NCBI GenBank assembly: GCA_026707945.1
Contig: JAPOVV010000041.1
Location: forward strand, 105,584-169,583
Source of the DNA: Gammaproteobacteria bacterium
GTDB lineage: Bacteria > Pseudomonadota > Gammaproteobacteria > Pseudomonadales > Azotimanducaceae
Direction: 5' to 3'
DNA length: 64,000 nt
The notes beneath the pieces were generated by a model. It was not told the origin of the DNA, did not search any database, and saw only the letters and a list, made by a program, of their open reading frames with translations. Shown one piece after another: positions 18,479 to 27,958 of this stretch. The translations under genes and the position numbers were made by a program. How positions within the stretch are numbered: the stretch's first letter is position 1; every line of letters starts with the position of its first letter.

Positions 18479-18928
18479 AGTAAGGCGGGAGCCGCTATTC
18501 TGTCACTGGTTTGCGATTTTAGAAACCGAAAGCGTTAGAGCGAAAAGCGAGTCGTAGGTTGTCGGGCACGGGGTACATGCGCAGACAGCCATGCCTCGAC
18601 GAGGTATATAGCTTTGTTTACTAAACCCTCAGCTAAGACCGTAGGTGAAGCAAATAATGCCTATTAAGTGTCGCGTCTATGTGCAAATCTCCTCATGATG
18701 CCAAGCTGTGGTCGTGGAATACTGCGATTCCAACGCGAGAACAAGGGGGTTCGTGCAAATGAGCGTAACAACAAAAATGAAAAAAAGTGCATTTTTCTCT
18801 TGACAAATGACCATGAAACATTTAGAAACACCACTGCAAAACTCCGAATCCTTGTGCGAGCTGGGAAGGTCGCATTCATTCGGGGTAGACCTTTATGTAG
18901 TTAAAGGTGAAAAAGAGGGGAGGAACCC
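18479..18928. other. 450-base gap upstream of the TonB receptor
   Basis: No convincing gene. Short inverted repeats are CCTCGACGAGG at 18594-18604 and TGGAAT-ACTGCG-ATTCCA at 18715-18732. A sigma-70-like promoter lies near 18800, and a strong ribosome site (AGGGGAGGAA) ends the gap. No cobalamin-riboswitch or other metabolite-riboswitch consensus was recognised. The small reading frames here lack start signals and overlap the promoter. The gap separates the divergent TPR lipoprotein gene and the receptor and probably holds both promoters. Confidence 0.6.
18800..18828 (+). promoter_or_regulatory. Candidate sigma-70 promoter of the TonB receptor
   Basis: TTGACA at 18800-18805, a 17-base spacer and TAGAAA at 18823-18828 (4 of 6 matches). 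The start codon is 100 bases downstream, leaving a leader of about 95 bases. Confidence 0.5.
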
Positions 18929-21900
18929 ATGCAGAATCACTTCAACAAGTGGGTGTCGCTTGTCGCTGTTGCGGGCCTTATCTGGTCGGCTGGTGCCTTT
19001 GGGCAGCAAGCCGACGAAGCAGATGAGGAAGAAGAAGAGGAAGCGGAGGAAGTAGAAGAACTGATCGTGACGGGGTCATTTATCCGTCGCGATAACTTCG
19101 ACTTGCCGTCGCCGATGCACGTAACAGACGAGCTCGATATTGAGCTTGCAGGCACACCCGATATGGGAGACATCATCTTCGACCAAACGTTCCAATTTGG
19201 CGTCAACGCCAATGCGGCTCCGTTTGAAGGTGACGCTGCCGATGACCAACAGTGGAACCAAGGCTCAGAGGTCTGGGCCAACATCCGCGGGTTGGGCGCA
19301 CGCGCCACAATGACCATGATGGACTCTCATCGACTACCCGCGGATACGAATACGTGGGGACGTCGAACTGGCGTTGACGTAACCAATACCTATCCGCAAA
19401 TTGCGGTCGGGCGCGTTGAGACGATTCTCGACGGTGCGTCCGCCCTCTATGGTGCGGAAGCGGTTGCTGGCGTTATCAACATCATCCCGAACAAGAACTT
19501 TGAAGGTCTTCGGGTCAACTACAACAACCAAATGGCTTTGCGCGGAGGTGCGCCGAACCAAGGGTTGTCGATGATTGCCGGTGCCCAAGGTGAGCGTACA
19601 AAAGCTGTCTTCTCGTTGGAATTGCGAGATATCAGCCAGATGGCGCATACGGAACGTCCAGAGTACATCGTTGGATTGCGGAATCCGTGGAATCTACAGA
19701 TTGCGCCTGGTTGGTCAGACTCAGGTGGTCGTAGCAACCCGGGTGATTGGCGCATACCGCAACGAAACTCAACGGGTGAAATTAGCTATGGGCCGTTACC
19801 CGAGGACGTACTTCACAACGCAGGTAATAGACTTGCAGATTCGCTTGGGACCGTTCCCGAAAACTGGCGTCAACTTGGTTCAGGTGAATGGTCGAACTAT
19901 TACCCAGATCCTGGCTGCGCTTATGGCTTTGGTGCTGGATACGATGACAATGGGACCGTTGATGAACGTGTCGTACGACTCAGTACCGACGATCAAGCCA
20001 TTGATTCAAGAACTGGTGAACCGGCAGATGTGAGACCTTGGCAGTGGGTTAAGAACGACTACGATAAGCGTGGTAGTTTCTTAAACGGTATCTTGACGCC
20101 ATGGGGCGGTGGAGGTAACTGTCGAAACATCATCGCCGACATGCAAGACATGCAGGCCGAGTCCGATCAATACAAAGGATATGCGTTCTTTGAGCATGAA
20201 TTCAATGACTACGTGAGCATCCACGGTGAGATCGGCTTAACTGTATTGGATTACTACACTCGAGACGTGACTGGTGGACTGGACGAAACGCCTTCAGGTA
20301 TGTGGTTTGGTAAGCGCGTACCGATCGCGATCGGTTCCAATCCTGGAAACCCGTTCCGGGCAATCGCTCAAAACTCTTGGTACGATCCAGCAACTGGTGC
20401 GACGTTTGGGAGTGGCTCTTCGATCCCTGCAGAAGCACGAGCTCATCCAGGGTTTACTACGGACCTGAAAGGCTTGAGTTGGGTCGATCTAAACGGCAAC
20501 GGACTCTATGAGTATCTCGAGGAACCTGGTGAACTGTATGTCTTCGCGCAAGACTCGAACAACGATGGGATCCCCGACAGAACATGGGATTTGTCTGATG
20601 AAGCGAGTCTCGATGGAAGCGTAGATGAGAATGGCGAGCCGATTCCTGATGGCATCCCAGACGCGGATTTCAATGCTCAACGGCAGCCTGAAGCTCGCGT
20701 GATTCTGTTAAGCGCGGAAACTGATGCTGACATGGACGGTATTCCAGATCGCTTCGACGGTGACTTTGCAGAAATGGGAAGTGGCGGTATACGTCTCTTT
20801 GAAGATGTGCGTCAGCCCGACGGCGACCTAAACGTTCATCCAAAGCAGGTTCACAATCTGAATATTGAATGGGCTGACCTTGACGGTCACGGTATTGGCA
20901 TGTACCAACGACGCGCACAACGCGATAACGTACGTTTTCGTCTTGGCGCAGAGATTCAAATTCCTGATACGACTTGGATCGTAAACTCTGATTTCATTTA
21001 TGCGCGTGGTAAGCGTGAGCGACAATATCCTGAGCCGCAATGGTGGCTGTACGTAGACTCGCTTCGCTGTCAAGGCGGTGGCGATGATCAAGCATTGCAA
21101 GCTTGCTTCAATCCATTCAGCACTTCCTACCTCGCACATACACCGGACGGCCAGTTTATTGGCGACCCGTCGAACAAATTCCCTGATGACGATGATCCAG
21201 GTTGGACCCCCGCCGATCATCCAGCGGTGAACACGGAATTCGAGGTTCGAAATGCTGGTATTACGATGGAGTACAACCTTCAAACGCTAGGTATGGATCT
21301 CTTTGACCTAACCGCATCGAACTCGAATCTCTTCGCATTGCCTTACAACGATGCTCCGGTCGGCTTCGCGATCGGTACGCATTGGCGTGAGGAGACGGAG
21401 GAGTATCGTTCAAGTGTGATCAATCAATCCGCACTTGGTGGCGGTAAGCGTGGCTTCCGTGTAAGCGGCCAACGCTCCTCGGCAATTTATGCCGAGCTGC
21501 AGTTACCTCTCATCCAGGACGATGTCTTTGGAGACATGGAAGTGCAGATCGCAGGTCGATACGCTGAGATTTACACCTACGGCGTTATCGGTCAGCCGGG
21601 GAATGTCACCTTTACGACCACAATTCCGAAAGTTGCAATGCGATATTCGCCAACGGATTGGTTGGCAGTTCGCGCAAGTTTGACGGAAGGCTTCGTAACG
21701 CCGGGTCTATACGCCCTATTTGGCGAACCCGGTCAGTACGGCGGTCAGCGTGCAATTGGCACGCCTGCGCCGGCGACTGTAGGCGACTATCTCTGTTATA
21801 ACTTCCCAGAGCTTGCCGCGGGTGATGATCCAGCCTGTACTCAAGAAGGTATGGGCGTAAACGCTCGAAACGTTAACACGTTTGCAGGTCCGAACTCTGA

Positions 21901-23110
21901 TCTTGGACCGGAATTCTCCGAGCTGTGGAACGCTGGTTTCTCGTTCAAATTGCTTGATGGCACGATGGTATTCGACGTCGACTACACAAACGTCGTGTTC
22001 AAGGGCAAGGCTGAACAAGCTGGCGCTGACCGCAACGTGAACGTGAATGAAATCGGCCTCGAAGAGTGGTACGCTGCAAGGCAATGCCCAGGACCAGGCA
22101 CTCCGCTGAAGTGGTTCGATCCAACCAACATCACGGAAGAGGAATATCCTTGGTTATTTGTGCCATCACCGGCAGATCCGACTATTTCGATCTTGGTCAC
22201 GCCGCGAGAGTACGTCGAGCTATATCCTGAAGAAGCGGCTTGCAAGGTGCAAGCTGCTATCGATTGGGTAGCTTCTGGCGCGAAAGGTGGCAAAGGTGAG
22301 GGTGGCACGGGTATTGGTAATGCTCGGGTTACTCGAGGCCGCGGTTCAACGGGTCTCGGTCTGGTTGACGTCGACCGCCCGTGGTTGCAAAACGGTGAGA
22401 ATACAACCGAAACCGTCATCTATGCGCTAACCTATACCTTCGACGCGGAGGATATTCCGGTTATCGGCGGCGACTACGGAACGTTCGGATTAAGCGTGAG
22501 CGCAACGCAGTTGTTGAGCATGAGGAACATCCTGTATGCGGATGATCCTGACATTCCCAACGAAGCTGAGCATCCGCTCGCGGGTGTAGAAATCGAAGGT
22601 GTTGGCAATCACAACCAAGGTGGTGGTTCATTCACTATCGGTGGCTACAACGATGGCGGTTCAGCCGCTATGATGGAAACACTGGCGCCAGCTCCCGAGT
22701 TCCGTGTTAATCTCGGTCTTCGCTGGTTCTACAACGACCATATCCTTCAGCTGAGTGGACGCTGGCATGACAGCGTCACTACCCTTAATGCTGGATGGGA
22801 TGAAGCTGTTGAAGCTGGCGTGATCACTGGTCGACCGAATGCGGATGGCGTACCGATTCCTGAGCAGGATGCGTGTGCGCATCGTTGGATTTGGCCGCAG
22901 TGCAAGATCGATTCGCGTCACTACTGGGATATGAGCTATACGTATCGCAGACCTGACACACTCGGTTTCAGCGAAATGACCGTGAACGTCGCGGTGAGAA
23001 ATATCTTCGATACGTATCCTGACCTTGCATTAAGACAGCAAGGACACGAGTCCTATCTTGATAACATCATGGGTCGACAGGGATACACGTCGGTGACGTT
23101 CTCCTTCTAG
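18929..23110 (+). CDS. TonB-dependent outer-membrane receptor, very large
   Basis: 1393 aa, far longer than the usual 700-1000. ATG with a strong AGGGGAGGAA ribosome site. Signal peptide 1-25, a run of acidic residues, then EELIVTG at 43-49 and the plug domain (IRGLGARATMTMMDSHRLP, VETILDGASALYGAEAVAGV). The barrel ends in GYTSVTFSF with the terminal aromatic of outer-membrane beta-barrels. Extra length sits in extracellular loops, including an Asp-rich stretch with DSNNDGIPD (about 541) and DADMDGIPD (about 599), like thrombospondin type-3 calcium repeats. Imports an unknown substrate using TonB-ExbBD energy. Monocistronic, followed by a terminator. Confidence 0.93.
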   Translation: MQNHFNKWVSLVAVAGLIWSAGAFGQQADEADEEEEEEAEEVEELIVTGSFIRRDNFDLPSPMHVTDELDIELAGTPDMGDIIFDQTFQFGVNANAAPFEGDAADDQQWNQGSEVWANIRGLGARATMTMMDSHRLPADTNTWGRRTGVDVTNTYPQIAVGRVETILDGASALYGAEAVAGVINIIPNKNFEGLRVNYNNQMALRGGAPNQGLSMIAGAQGERTKAVFSLELRDISQMAHTERPEYIVGLRNPWNLQIAPGWSDSGGRSNPGDWRIPQRNSTGEISYGPLPEDVLHNAGNRLADSLGTVPENWRQLGSGEWSNYYPDPGCAYGFGAGYDDNGTVDERVVRLSTDDQAIDSRTGEPADVRPWQWVKNDYDKRGSFLNGILTPWGGGGNCRNIIADMQDMQAESDQYKGYAFFEHEFNDYVSIHGEIGLTVLDYYTRDVTGGLDETPSGMWFGKRVPIAIGSNPGNPFRAIAQNSWYDPATGATFGSGSSIPAEARAHPGFTTDLKGLSWVDLNGNGLYEYLEEPGELYVFAQDSNNDGIPDRTWDLSDEASLDGSVDENGEPIPDGIPDADFNAQRQPEARVILLSAETDADMDGIPDRFDGDFAEMGSGGIRLFEDVRQPDGDLNVHPKQVHNLNIEWADLDGHGIGMYQRRAQRDNVRFRLGAEIQIPDTTWIVNSDFIYARGKRERQYPEPQWWLYVDSLRCQGGGDDQALQACFNPFSTSYLAHTPDGQFIGDPSNKFPDDDDPGWTPADHPAVNTEFEVRNAGITMEYNLQTLGMDLFDLTASNSNLFALPYNDAPVGFAIGTHWREETEEYRSSVINQSALGGGKRGFRVSGQRSSAIYAELQLPLIQDDVFGDMEVQIAGRYAEIYTYGVIGQPGNVTFTTTIPKVAMRYSPTDWLAVRASLTEGFVTPGLYALFGEPGQYGGQRAIGTPAPATVGDYLCYNFPELAAGDDPACTQEGMGVNARNVNTFAGPNSDLGPEFSELWNAGFSFKLLDGTMVFDVDYTNVVFKGKAEQAGADRNVNVNEIGLEEWYAARQCPGPGTPLKWFDPTNITEEEYPWLFVPSPADPTISILVTPREYVELYPEEAACKVQAAIDWVASGAKGGKGEGGTGIGNARVTRGRGSTGLGLVDVDRPWLQNGENTTETVIYALTYTFDAEDIPVIGGDYGTFGLSVSATQLLSMRNILYADDPDIPNEAEHPLAGVEIEGVGNHNQGGGSFTIGGYNDGGSAAMMETLAPAPEFRVNLGLRWFYNDHILQLSGRWHDSVTTLNAGWDEAVEAGVITGRPNADGVPIPEQDACAHRWIWPQCKIDSRHYWDMSYTYRRPDTLGFSEMTVNVAVRNIFDTYPDLALRQQGHESYLDNIMGRQGYTSVTFSF

Positions 23111-23128
23111 TTCCTTCTTTATCTAACC

Positions 23129-23165
23129 AAAGAGTCGGTGATGGTTCGCCATCACCGACTCTTTT
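23129..23165 (+). terminator. Rho-independent terminator after the TonB receptor
   Basis: A perfect 16-base-pair stem (23129-23144 with 23149-23164), closed by a TTCG tetraloop and ending in TTTT. It lies 19 bases after the receptor stop. This is the clearest intrinsic terminator in the window. Confidence 0.93.
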
Positions 23166-23227
23166 CATATTAAGCTGGAGAACGCATATTTATGGCGTGA
23201 CTTAGGTTGAACTGATGGAATGGCACT

Positions 23228-24661
23228 GTGTCTCTAAATGAGATGTTCGAACACGTTATTCATAGGTCCGTTTTTCTTGTCTGCCTATTGATATATCTAG
23301 CGGGTTGCACTAAAGCGCCTTCGGAAGTGCACGCGCCGATTGACGCCTCAGGTGAAACAGAAGATGCTGAACTGAGGGAGTTCGTCTCAGGTATGTACGC
23401 AAGAGCTAACGAGGATCCTCATTCTCCGCTCCATCGCGGTAGATTAGGGATGGTTTATGACGCAAATGGATTTACGGAAGCCGCCGTTGTAACGTACAGA
23501 CAAGCAGGTGTACTTGACGATAAGGACATGCGCTGGCCTTATTTGGAGAGTCTTGCGCTGTCAGAATTAGGGCGGATTGAGGAAGCAGTAGATGCGATGG
23601 GTACTGCGATTCAATTAGACTCGTCATACCTACCGGCTTACTTGGCGAAAGGCTATTGGATGATCGATCTTGGCGAATTTGTGAGTGCGTGTGATACATT
23701 TGAGCGTGCGTCGAAGGCTTTAAATGTGGATCACAGTACAGTCGCGCTGCAGTTGGGGTTTGCTCAGTGCTACGTTGAACTGGGTGAGAATGAGAAGGCG
23801 ATTCAAGCACTTGATACTCTGCCTTCCAATGGCTTACCTGCGTATGCGGAATTTGTTCGGGATAGAGTTCGTCGGGCGGGAGACGACGCAACATCGGTCG
23901 AAAACAAGGAGATCGGTGTTGGGGACCTCGGACAAATTTCGTGGAAGGATCCGATCGCTGGTGAGGTCGTCGAATACACGAGAGGTCTCAGTAACGAATC
24001 GCTTCTCGCGCAGCAGTTGATTGAAGGTGGGCGAGCTGACGACGCCTTGTACCTTGTTGAGTCTTTGAGGGAACGTCACCCAAACGTGACGGTTCTGATC
24101 GAACTGCACAGCGCTGCGTTGATCGCGCTAGATAGAAGGAATGAAGCGATCACGACTCTACAAGACGGATTGGCTCGGCATCCTGAAGCTCACCTGTTGC
24201 ACTTTAACCTCGGCTTATTGCTCGAAAGGACTAGCCAATTCGATGCAGCGTTGGATCACTATGGTCAAACAATTAAATATCGAGATGATTTCGTACCTGC
24301 ATATGACGCAAAGGCAAAATTGCTAATTGCTCGGGACGAAACGGCTCTGGCACGTGAACTATTGGAATTTTCATTAGAACATCGAAGGCCTGATGTCACG
24401 ACGTTTTATCTACTTGGCGTGCTTTATGGTGGCGAAGGAAATTGGCCACGGTCCGCCAATTATTTAACTAAGGCGAACGAATTAGAGCCAGCGAACATTG
24501 CGGTTCTTTCCAGTTTAGCGCTTACGTTGAGTGAGTTGGGACGCGTGAACGACGCTAAAGAGATGATAAATCACGCACTTGATATCGAACCAACCAATCC
24601 GAAAGTTCAACGCGCGGTTGCTACACTCGTTACGAACGGTGTGTTACAGTCAGTACGATAG
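23228..24661 (+). CDS. TPR lipoprotein beside the TonB receptor (unpaired)
   Basis: 477 aa from GTG 23228; the in-frame ATG at 23243 (MFEHVIHRSVF) is equally likely. Lipobox YLAGC. The N-terminal part matches the 17078 and 24839 lipoproteins (ELREFVSGMYARANEDPHSP, GMVYDANGFTEAAVVTYRQA, RWPYLESLALSELGRIEEAV). A second TPR block follows in the C-terminal half (LLHFNLGLLLERTSQFDAAL, EPANIAVLSSLALTLSELGR). It has no FG-GAP gene directly after it; a 177-base gap and another TPR lipoprotein follow. Probably anchored in the envelope. Function unknown. Confidence 0.82.
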   Translation: MSLNEMFEHVIHRSVFLVCLLIYLAGCTKAPSEVHAPIDASGETEDAELREFVSGMYARANEDPHSPLHRGRLGMVYDANGFTEAAVVTYRQAGVLDDKDMRWPYLESLALSELGRIEEAVDAMGTAIQLDSSYLPAYLAKGYWMIDLGEFVSACDTFERASKALNVDHSTVALQLGFAQCYVELGENEKAIQALDTLPSNGLPAYAEFVRDRVRRAGDDATSVENKEIGVGDLGQISWKDPIAGEVVEYTRGLSNESLLAQQLIEGGRADDALYLVESLRERHPNVTVLIELHSAALIALDRRNEAITTLQDGLARHPEAHLLHFNLGLLLERTSQFDAALDHYGQTIKYRDDFVPAYDAKAKLLIARDETALARELLEFSLEHRRPDVTTFYLLGVLYGGEGNWPRSANYLTKANELEPANIAVLSSLALTLSELGRVNDAKEMINHALDIEPTNPKVQRAVATLVTNGVLQSVR

Positions 24662-24749
24662 AAGTGCAGCACAACCCGTCATTCGCGCCCGTCTAGGATA
24701 GACGACGTGCAAGTTAAAAAGTCCCCACATCTATCAATGAAACGAAATT

Positions 24750-24769
24750 GGGTAGCGCGAGCGCTATCC
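24750..24769. other. Hairpin in the gap before the 24839 gene
   Basis: GGGTAGCGC and GCGCTATCC pair with one G-T wobble around a very short turn. No T-tract follows, so it is not a classic terminator. A second small repeat, GTCTA-GGA-TAGAC, lies near 24690. The 177-base gap holds nothing else that I recognise. Confidence 0.35.
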
Positions 24770-24838
24770 GCCTTCACATCGAATGACGAATAGTGTCTCG
24801 ATTTGATGAGTTCAGAACGCTCTTCTGATGCGAATTGA

Positions 24839-26302
24839 TTGCGGTCGGCGTCCCACCCGATGTCATGTTTGGATATTCCCTTGATTTCAGTTCGTGTGAT
24901 TCGCGGAGCTAGCTTCTTAGTCGGTGTTCTTCTTCTAACGAGTTGTGCTGACTCGTTGGAATCTCGCGTTGTGTCGCTGACGTCAGTGGTAACCGACGAA
25001 GCAGATGAGAAAGTACAACAAAGAATCTCTGAATATCAAGAACGCGTTGTAAGAACACCGACGGATGCAGAAGCAGTTGGCGAACTCGGTGTCGTGTACG
25101 AATTACACGGGTTCGCCGAGGACGCGCTACTCGCTTATGAATTGGCCGCCGAGTTGGAACCAGACGAGTTTAGATGGCCGTACTACCATTCGATTTTGCT
25201 CGCCGCTAAATTCGATCTCGAGCGTGCGCTTGAGAAGATTGTTGACGCAATAGAACGAAATCCCGAATACGCGCCCGCGTGGTTTCAGAAAGGCAAGTTG
25301 CTTCTCGACAGCAGTCGCTATGAGGAAGCGCTAAAGTGCTTTGAGTACGCCGCAAGAATCTCTGACGACCCGTATGCACAGCTCGGTCAGGCACATGCGC
25401 ATATGGGATTGAACGATCCAAGAGCCGCGCTCGAATCGATTGAACGTTCGGGTCCGCTCGAGCAACATGTAAACGTACAACGATTGCGCGCAGCGGCACT
25501 CATTCGTATGGGTAAGAGAAATGAAGGTTCACGGCTGCTTGATGGACTGTCGGCCGCCGCTCCGATTCGATGGACGGACCCTATCGCGGAGGAGAAGAGC
25601 AAACATGCCGTTGACCATATTGTCGTTCAGCTATCAAGGGCAGTTCGACTCATTCGTACAAGATCGTACGGACCGGCGCTCTTGTTGCTCTCAGAATTAC
25701 GGGATGAATATCCAACTAATAAGCATGTTCTTCATCTTCTTAGTAGTGTGTACGAATTGCGGGGTGAGTATTACCAAGCTCTCAAAATACTCGATGAAGC
25801 CATGAGCTATCACCCGGATTTTTACGTTCTACGTACCGCGGCGGCAATAAACTTGAGCGCTCAAGGTGATCGGGCCGGCGCGATGACACAACTTGATAAA
25901 GCGATTGAGATTGATCCAAAGCTTCACTGGGCCTACTCTCAGAAAGCACAGTTGTTAATGGAAGAAAAACGTTGGCTCCAAGCTAGCCATTTGCTTGATC
26001 AAGCGATCGGCTTAAAAAAGGATGACGTTGACTTATACACGTATTTAGGCATCTGTCTAGGGTTTATGGATAGATGGCCAGAAGCGACGAATCTATTCCG
26101 TGTCGCTATTTCAATAGACTCAACCCATGTACCCGCATATATCAATTTAGCTCGGGCGGAGACGATCTTGAATAATGAAGAAGCGGCGCTAGCAGCGTTG
26201 GACAGTGCAAAACTGTACGGTGCAAGTGACGCGATGCTGGCGTCGATTGAGCAACAACGTGCACAGATTAAACGTATGCGAATACAAACGGTTAATCAGT
26301 GA
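24839..26302 (+). CDS. TPR lipoprotein paired with the 26299 FG-GAP protein
   Basis: 487 aa from TTG 24839; later in-frame starts (ATG 24860, or a GTG just before VIRGASF) are possible. Lipobox LLTSC. N-terminal framework shared with the other two TPR lipoproteins (VGELGVVYELHGFAEDALLA, EFRWPYYHSILLAAKFDLER, APAWFQKGKLLLDSSRYEEA). C-terminal TPR block (HWAYSQKAQLLMEEKRWLQA, VDLYTYLGICLGFMDRWPEA). The stop overlaps the FG-GAP gene by GTGA. The order TPR then FG-GAP and double lipidation repeat the arrangement at 17078-15384. Confidence 0.83.
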   Translation: MRSASHPMSCLDIPLISVRVIRGASFLVGVLLLTSCADSLESRVVSLTSVVTDEADEKVQQRISEYQERVVRTPTDAEAVGELGVVYELHGFAEDALLAYELAAELEPDEFRWPYYHSILLAAKFDLERALEKIVDAIERNPEYAPAWFQKGKLLLDSSRYEEALKCFEYAARISDDPYAQLGQAHAHMGLNDPRAALESIERSGPLEQHVNVQRLRAAALIRMGKRNEGSRLLDGLSAAAPIRWTDPIAEEKSKHAVDHIVVQLSRAVRLIRTRSYGPALLLLSELRDEYPTNKHVLHLLSSVYELRGEYYQALKILDEAMSYHPDFYVLRTAAAINLSAQGDRAGAMTQLDKAIEIDPKLHWAYSQKAQLLMEEKRWLQASHLLDQAIGLKKDDVDLYTYLGICLGFMDRWPEATNLFRVAISIDSTHVPAYINLARAETILNNEEAALAALDSAKLYGASDAMLASIEQQRAQIKRMRIQTVNQ

Positions 26303-27921
26303 GACTCATCATATGTTTAGCAGTCTGCACGCTAATCGGATCCTGTGCTCCATCTGATGGGGTTATCTCATCGATTCGATTAGCGGACGAAGCGTCAAAA
26401 CGCGGACTAACCTACAAATACGTTTCTGGCGGAACGGCTGACCATCGGTTACCGGAAATCATGGGCGGCGGTGTGGCGCTCTTTGATGTGGAGCAAGATG
26501 GCGATCTCGATATTTACTTTGTGCAAAGCGGGTCGCTTGACGAACTATCAGCCGATCACGTAAATGCGCTCTTCGTAAACGATGGGTTCGGCCAGTTCGA
26601 ACGACTGGACGCTGGCGACGCATCACGAAATCACGGATATGGTATGGGAGTTGCAGTTGGTGATATCAACAATGATGCATTACCGGATTTGTTTGTTACG
26701 CAACTAGGGAAGAACGTCTTACTGCTGAACGAGGGGGAAAATCGATTCAGCGACATAACCGAATCTGCCGGATTTAGATCAGACGACTGGTCAACTGCAA
26801 CAGCATTCGCAGATTTTGACCTCGATGGCGATCTAGATTTATGGGTCGTGAATTACATCGAATGGAGTGAAGCAATGGAGCCGGAGTGTTACCAATTGAT
26901 GCTTGGTAGCCGCGACTATTGTTCACCTTCTCACTACAACGCGCCTGCACAGGATCGAGTATTTCGCAACCAGGGTAATGGTCGATTCGTAGACATCACA
27001 CAGACAGCGGGGATACAAGGTACGAAGGGCAACGGCTTAGGCATCGTAACGGCGGATTTCAACAATGACGGTTTGATGGATGTATTCGTAGCGAACGATA
27101 CATCACCGAACAACCTGTGGCTAAATCAAGGGGGCTTTCGATTTGTGGACGAAGCGGCGGTCTGGAACTGCGCTGTCGACCAACACGGTGTCGCACGCGC
27201 TGGCATGGGTATCGTGGCAACCGATATCGACGACGATCGCGATCAGGATGTGATCATCGTGCACATCACGACGGAACCTGATTACGTCTTTCGAAATGAG
27301 GGCGAATATTTCCTTGATATTACAGCTGAGGTTGGCTTGAGCATCCACACCCAGCGATATACGCGATTCGGATTAGTCGTAGATGACTTAGATAACGATG
27401 GCTGGTTAGATATATTTGAAGCAAACGGTGCCGTCACGCGATCATCGAAACCGCATGAGGGAGACAAATTCGCCGAACCAAATTCGCTCTATAAAGGGCA
27501 GCCTGATGGTCGTTTCCACCTACTTGAGCATTCCGACGTAATAAACACTAGTCGAGGCGCGGCCGTAGGTGACATTGACAATGACGGTAGTCTTGAAATT
27601 GTCTTGGTTGATCGGGACGAACCGGCGAAATTGCTTGTCAGTCAGTCAGGCGCGATGGGTCAGTGGTTAATGCTCGATGTCCGCGACACGTACGGCCGAC
27701 CAGCGCTTGGTGCAACAGTTTCACTAGATCTCGGGAACCGAACGCTAACGCGAGTAGTTCAACGAGCGAGTAGCTACTTTGCTTCGCGTGATCCACGATT
27801 GCACTTCGGACTTGGTGATAGCGATGGCGTCTCCAATATCCGCGTTCGTTGGTTGAGTGGAACCGAGAAACAAATCGATTGGTTAGATGCTGGTCAAATC
27901 GCTACGATCGCGGAGGATTAG
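26299..27921 (+). CDS. ASPIC/UnbV FG-GAP repeat lipoprotein, module 4
   Basis: 540 aa, GTG start overlapping the previous stop (GTGA). Signal and lipobox MRLIICLAVCTLIGSC. First repeat IMGGGVALFDVEQDGDLDIY, close to the 15384 protein (ITGGGVALLDVENDGDLDVY). Further calcium loops: DINNDALPDLF, DFDLDGDLDLW, DFNNDGLMDVF, DLDNDGWLDIF, DIDNDGSLEIV. Cys pair before YCSP. C-terminal ASPIC domain with RVVQRASSYFASRDPRLHFG; the usual RTDGSY is RASSY here. Expected as a lipidated calcium-binding propeller working with the TPR lipoprotein. Ligand unknown. Confidence 0.87.
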   Translation: MRLIICLAVCTLIGSCAPSDGVISSIRLADEASKRGLTYKYVSGGTADHRLPEIMGGGVALFDVEQDGDLDIYFVQSGSLDELSADHVNALFVNDGFGQFERLDAGDASRNHGYGMGVAVGDINNDALPDLFVTQLGKNVLLLNEGENRFSDITESAGFRSDDWSTATAFADFDLDGDLDLWVVNYIEWSEAMEPECYQLMLGSRDYCSPSHYNAPAQDRVFRNQGNGRFVDITQTAGIQGTKGNGLGIVTADFNNDGLMDVFVANDTSPNNLWLNQGGFRFVDEAAVWNCAVDQHGVARAGMGIVATDIDDDRDQDVIIVHITTEPDYVFRNEGEYFLDITAEVGLSIHTQRYTRFGLVVDDLDNDGWLDIFEANGAVTRSSKPHEGDKFAEPNSLYKGQPDGRFHLLEHSDVINTSRGAAVGDIDNDGSLEIVLVDRDEPAKLLVSQSGAMGQWLMLDVRDTYGRPALGATVSLDLGNRTLTRVVQRASSYFASRDPRLHFGLGDSDGVSNIRVRWLSGTEKQIDWLDAGQIATIAED

Positions 27922-27958
27922 TCCTAAGATTTTTTAAATTAAGCTTCTATGAACGTAA

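Noticed and set aside
18668..18904. Open frame of 78 codons before the TonB receptor
   Set aside because: No ribosome site or family pattern, and it covers the TTGACA promoter of the receptor.
18800..18928. Cobalamin riboswitch ahead of the TonB receptor
   Set aside because: Pieces such as GGGAAGGT and CCACTG are present, but in the wrong order and without the B12-box context.
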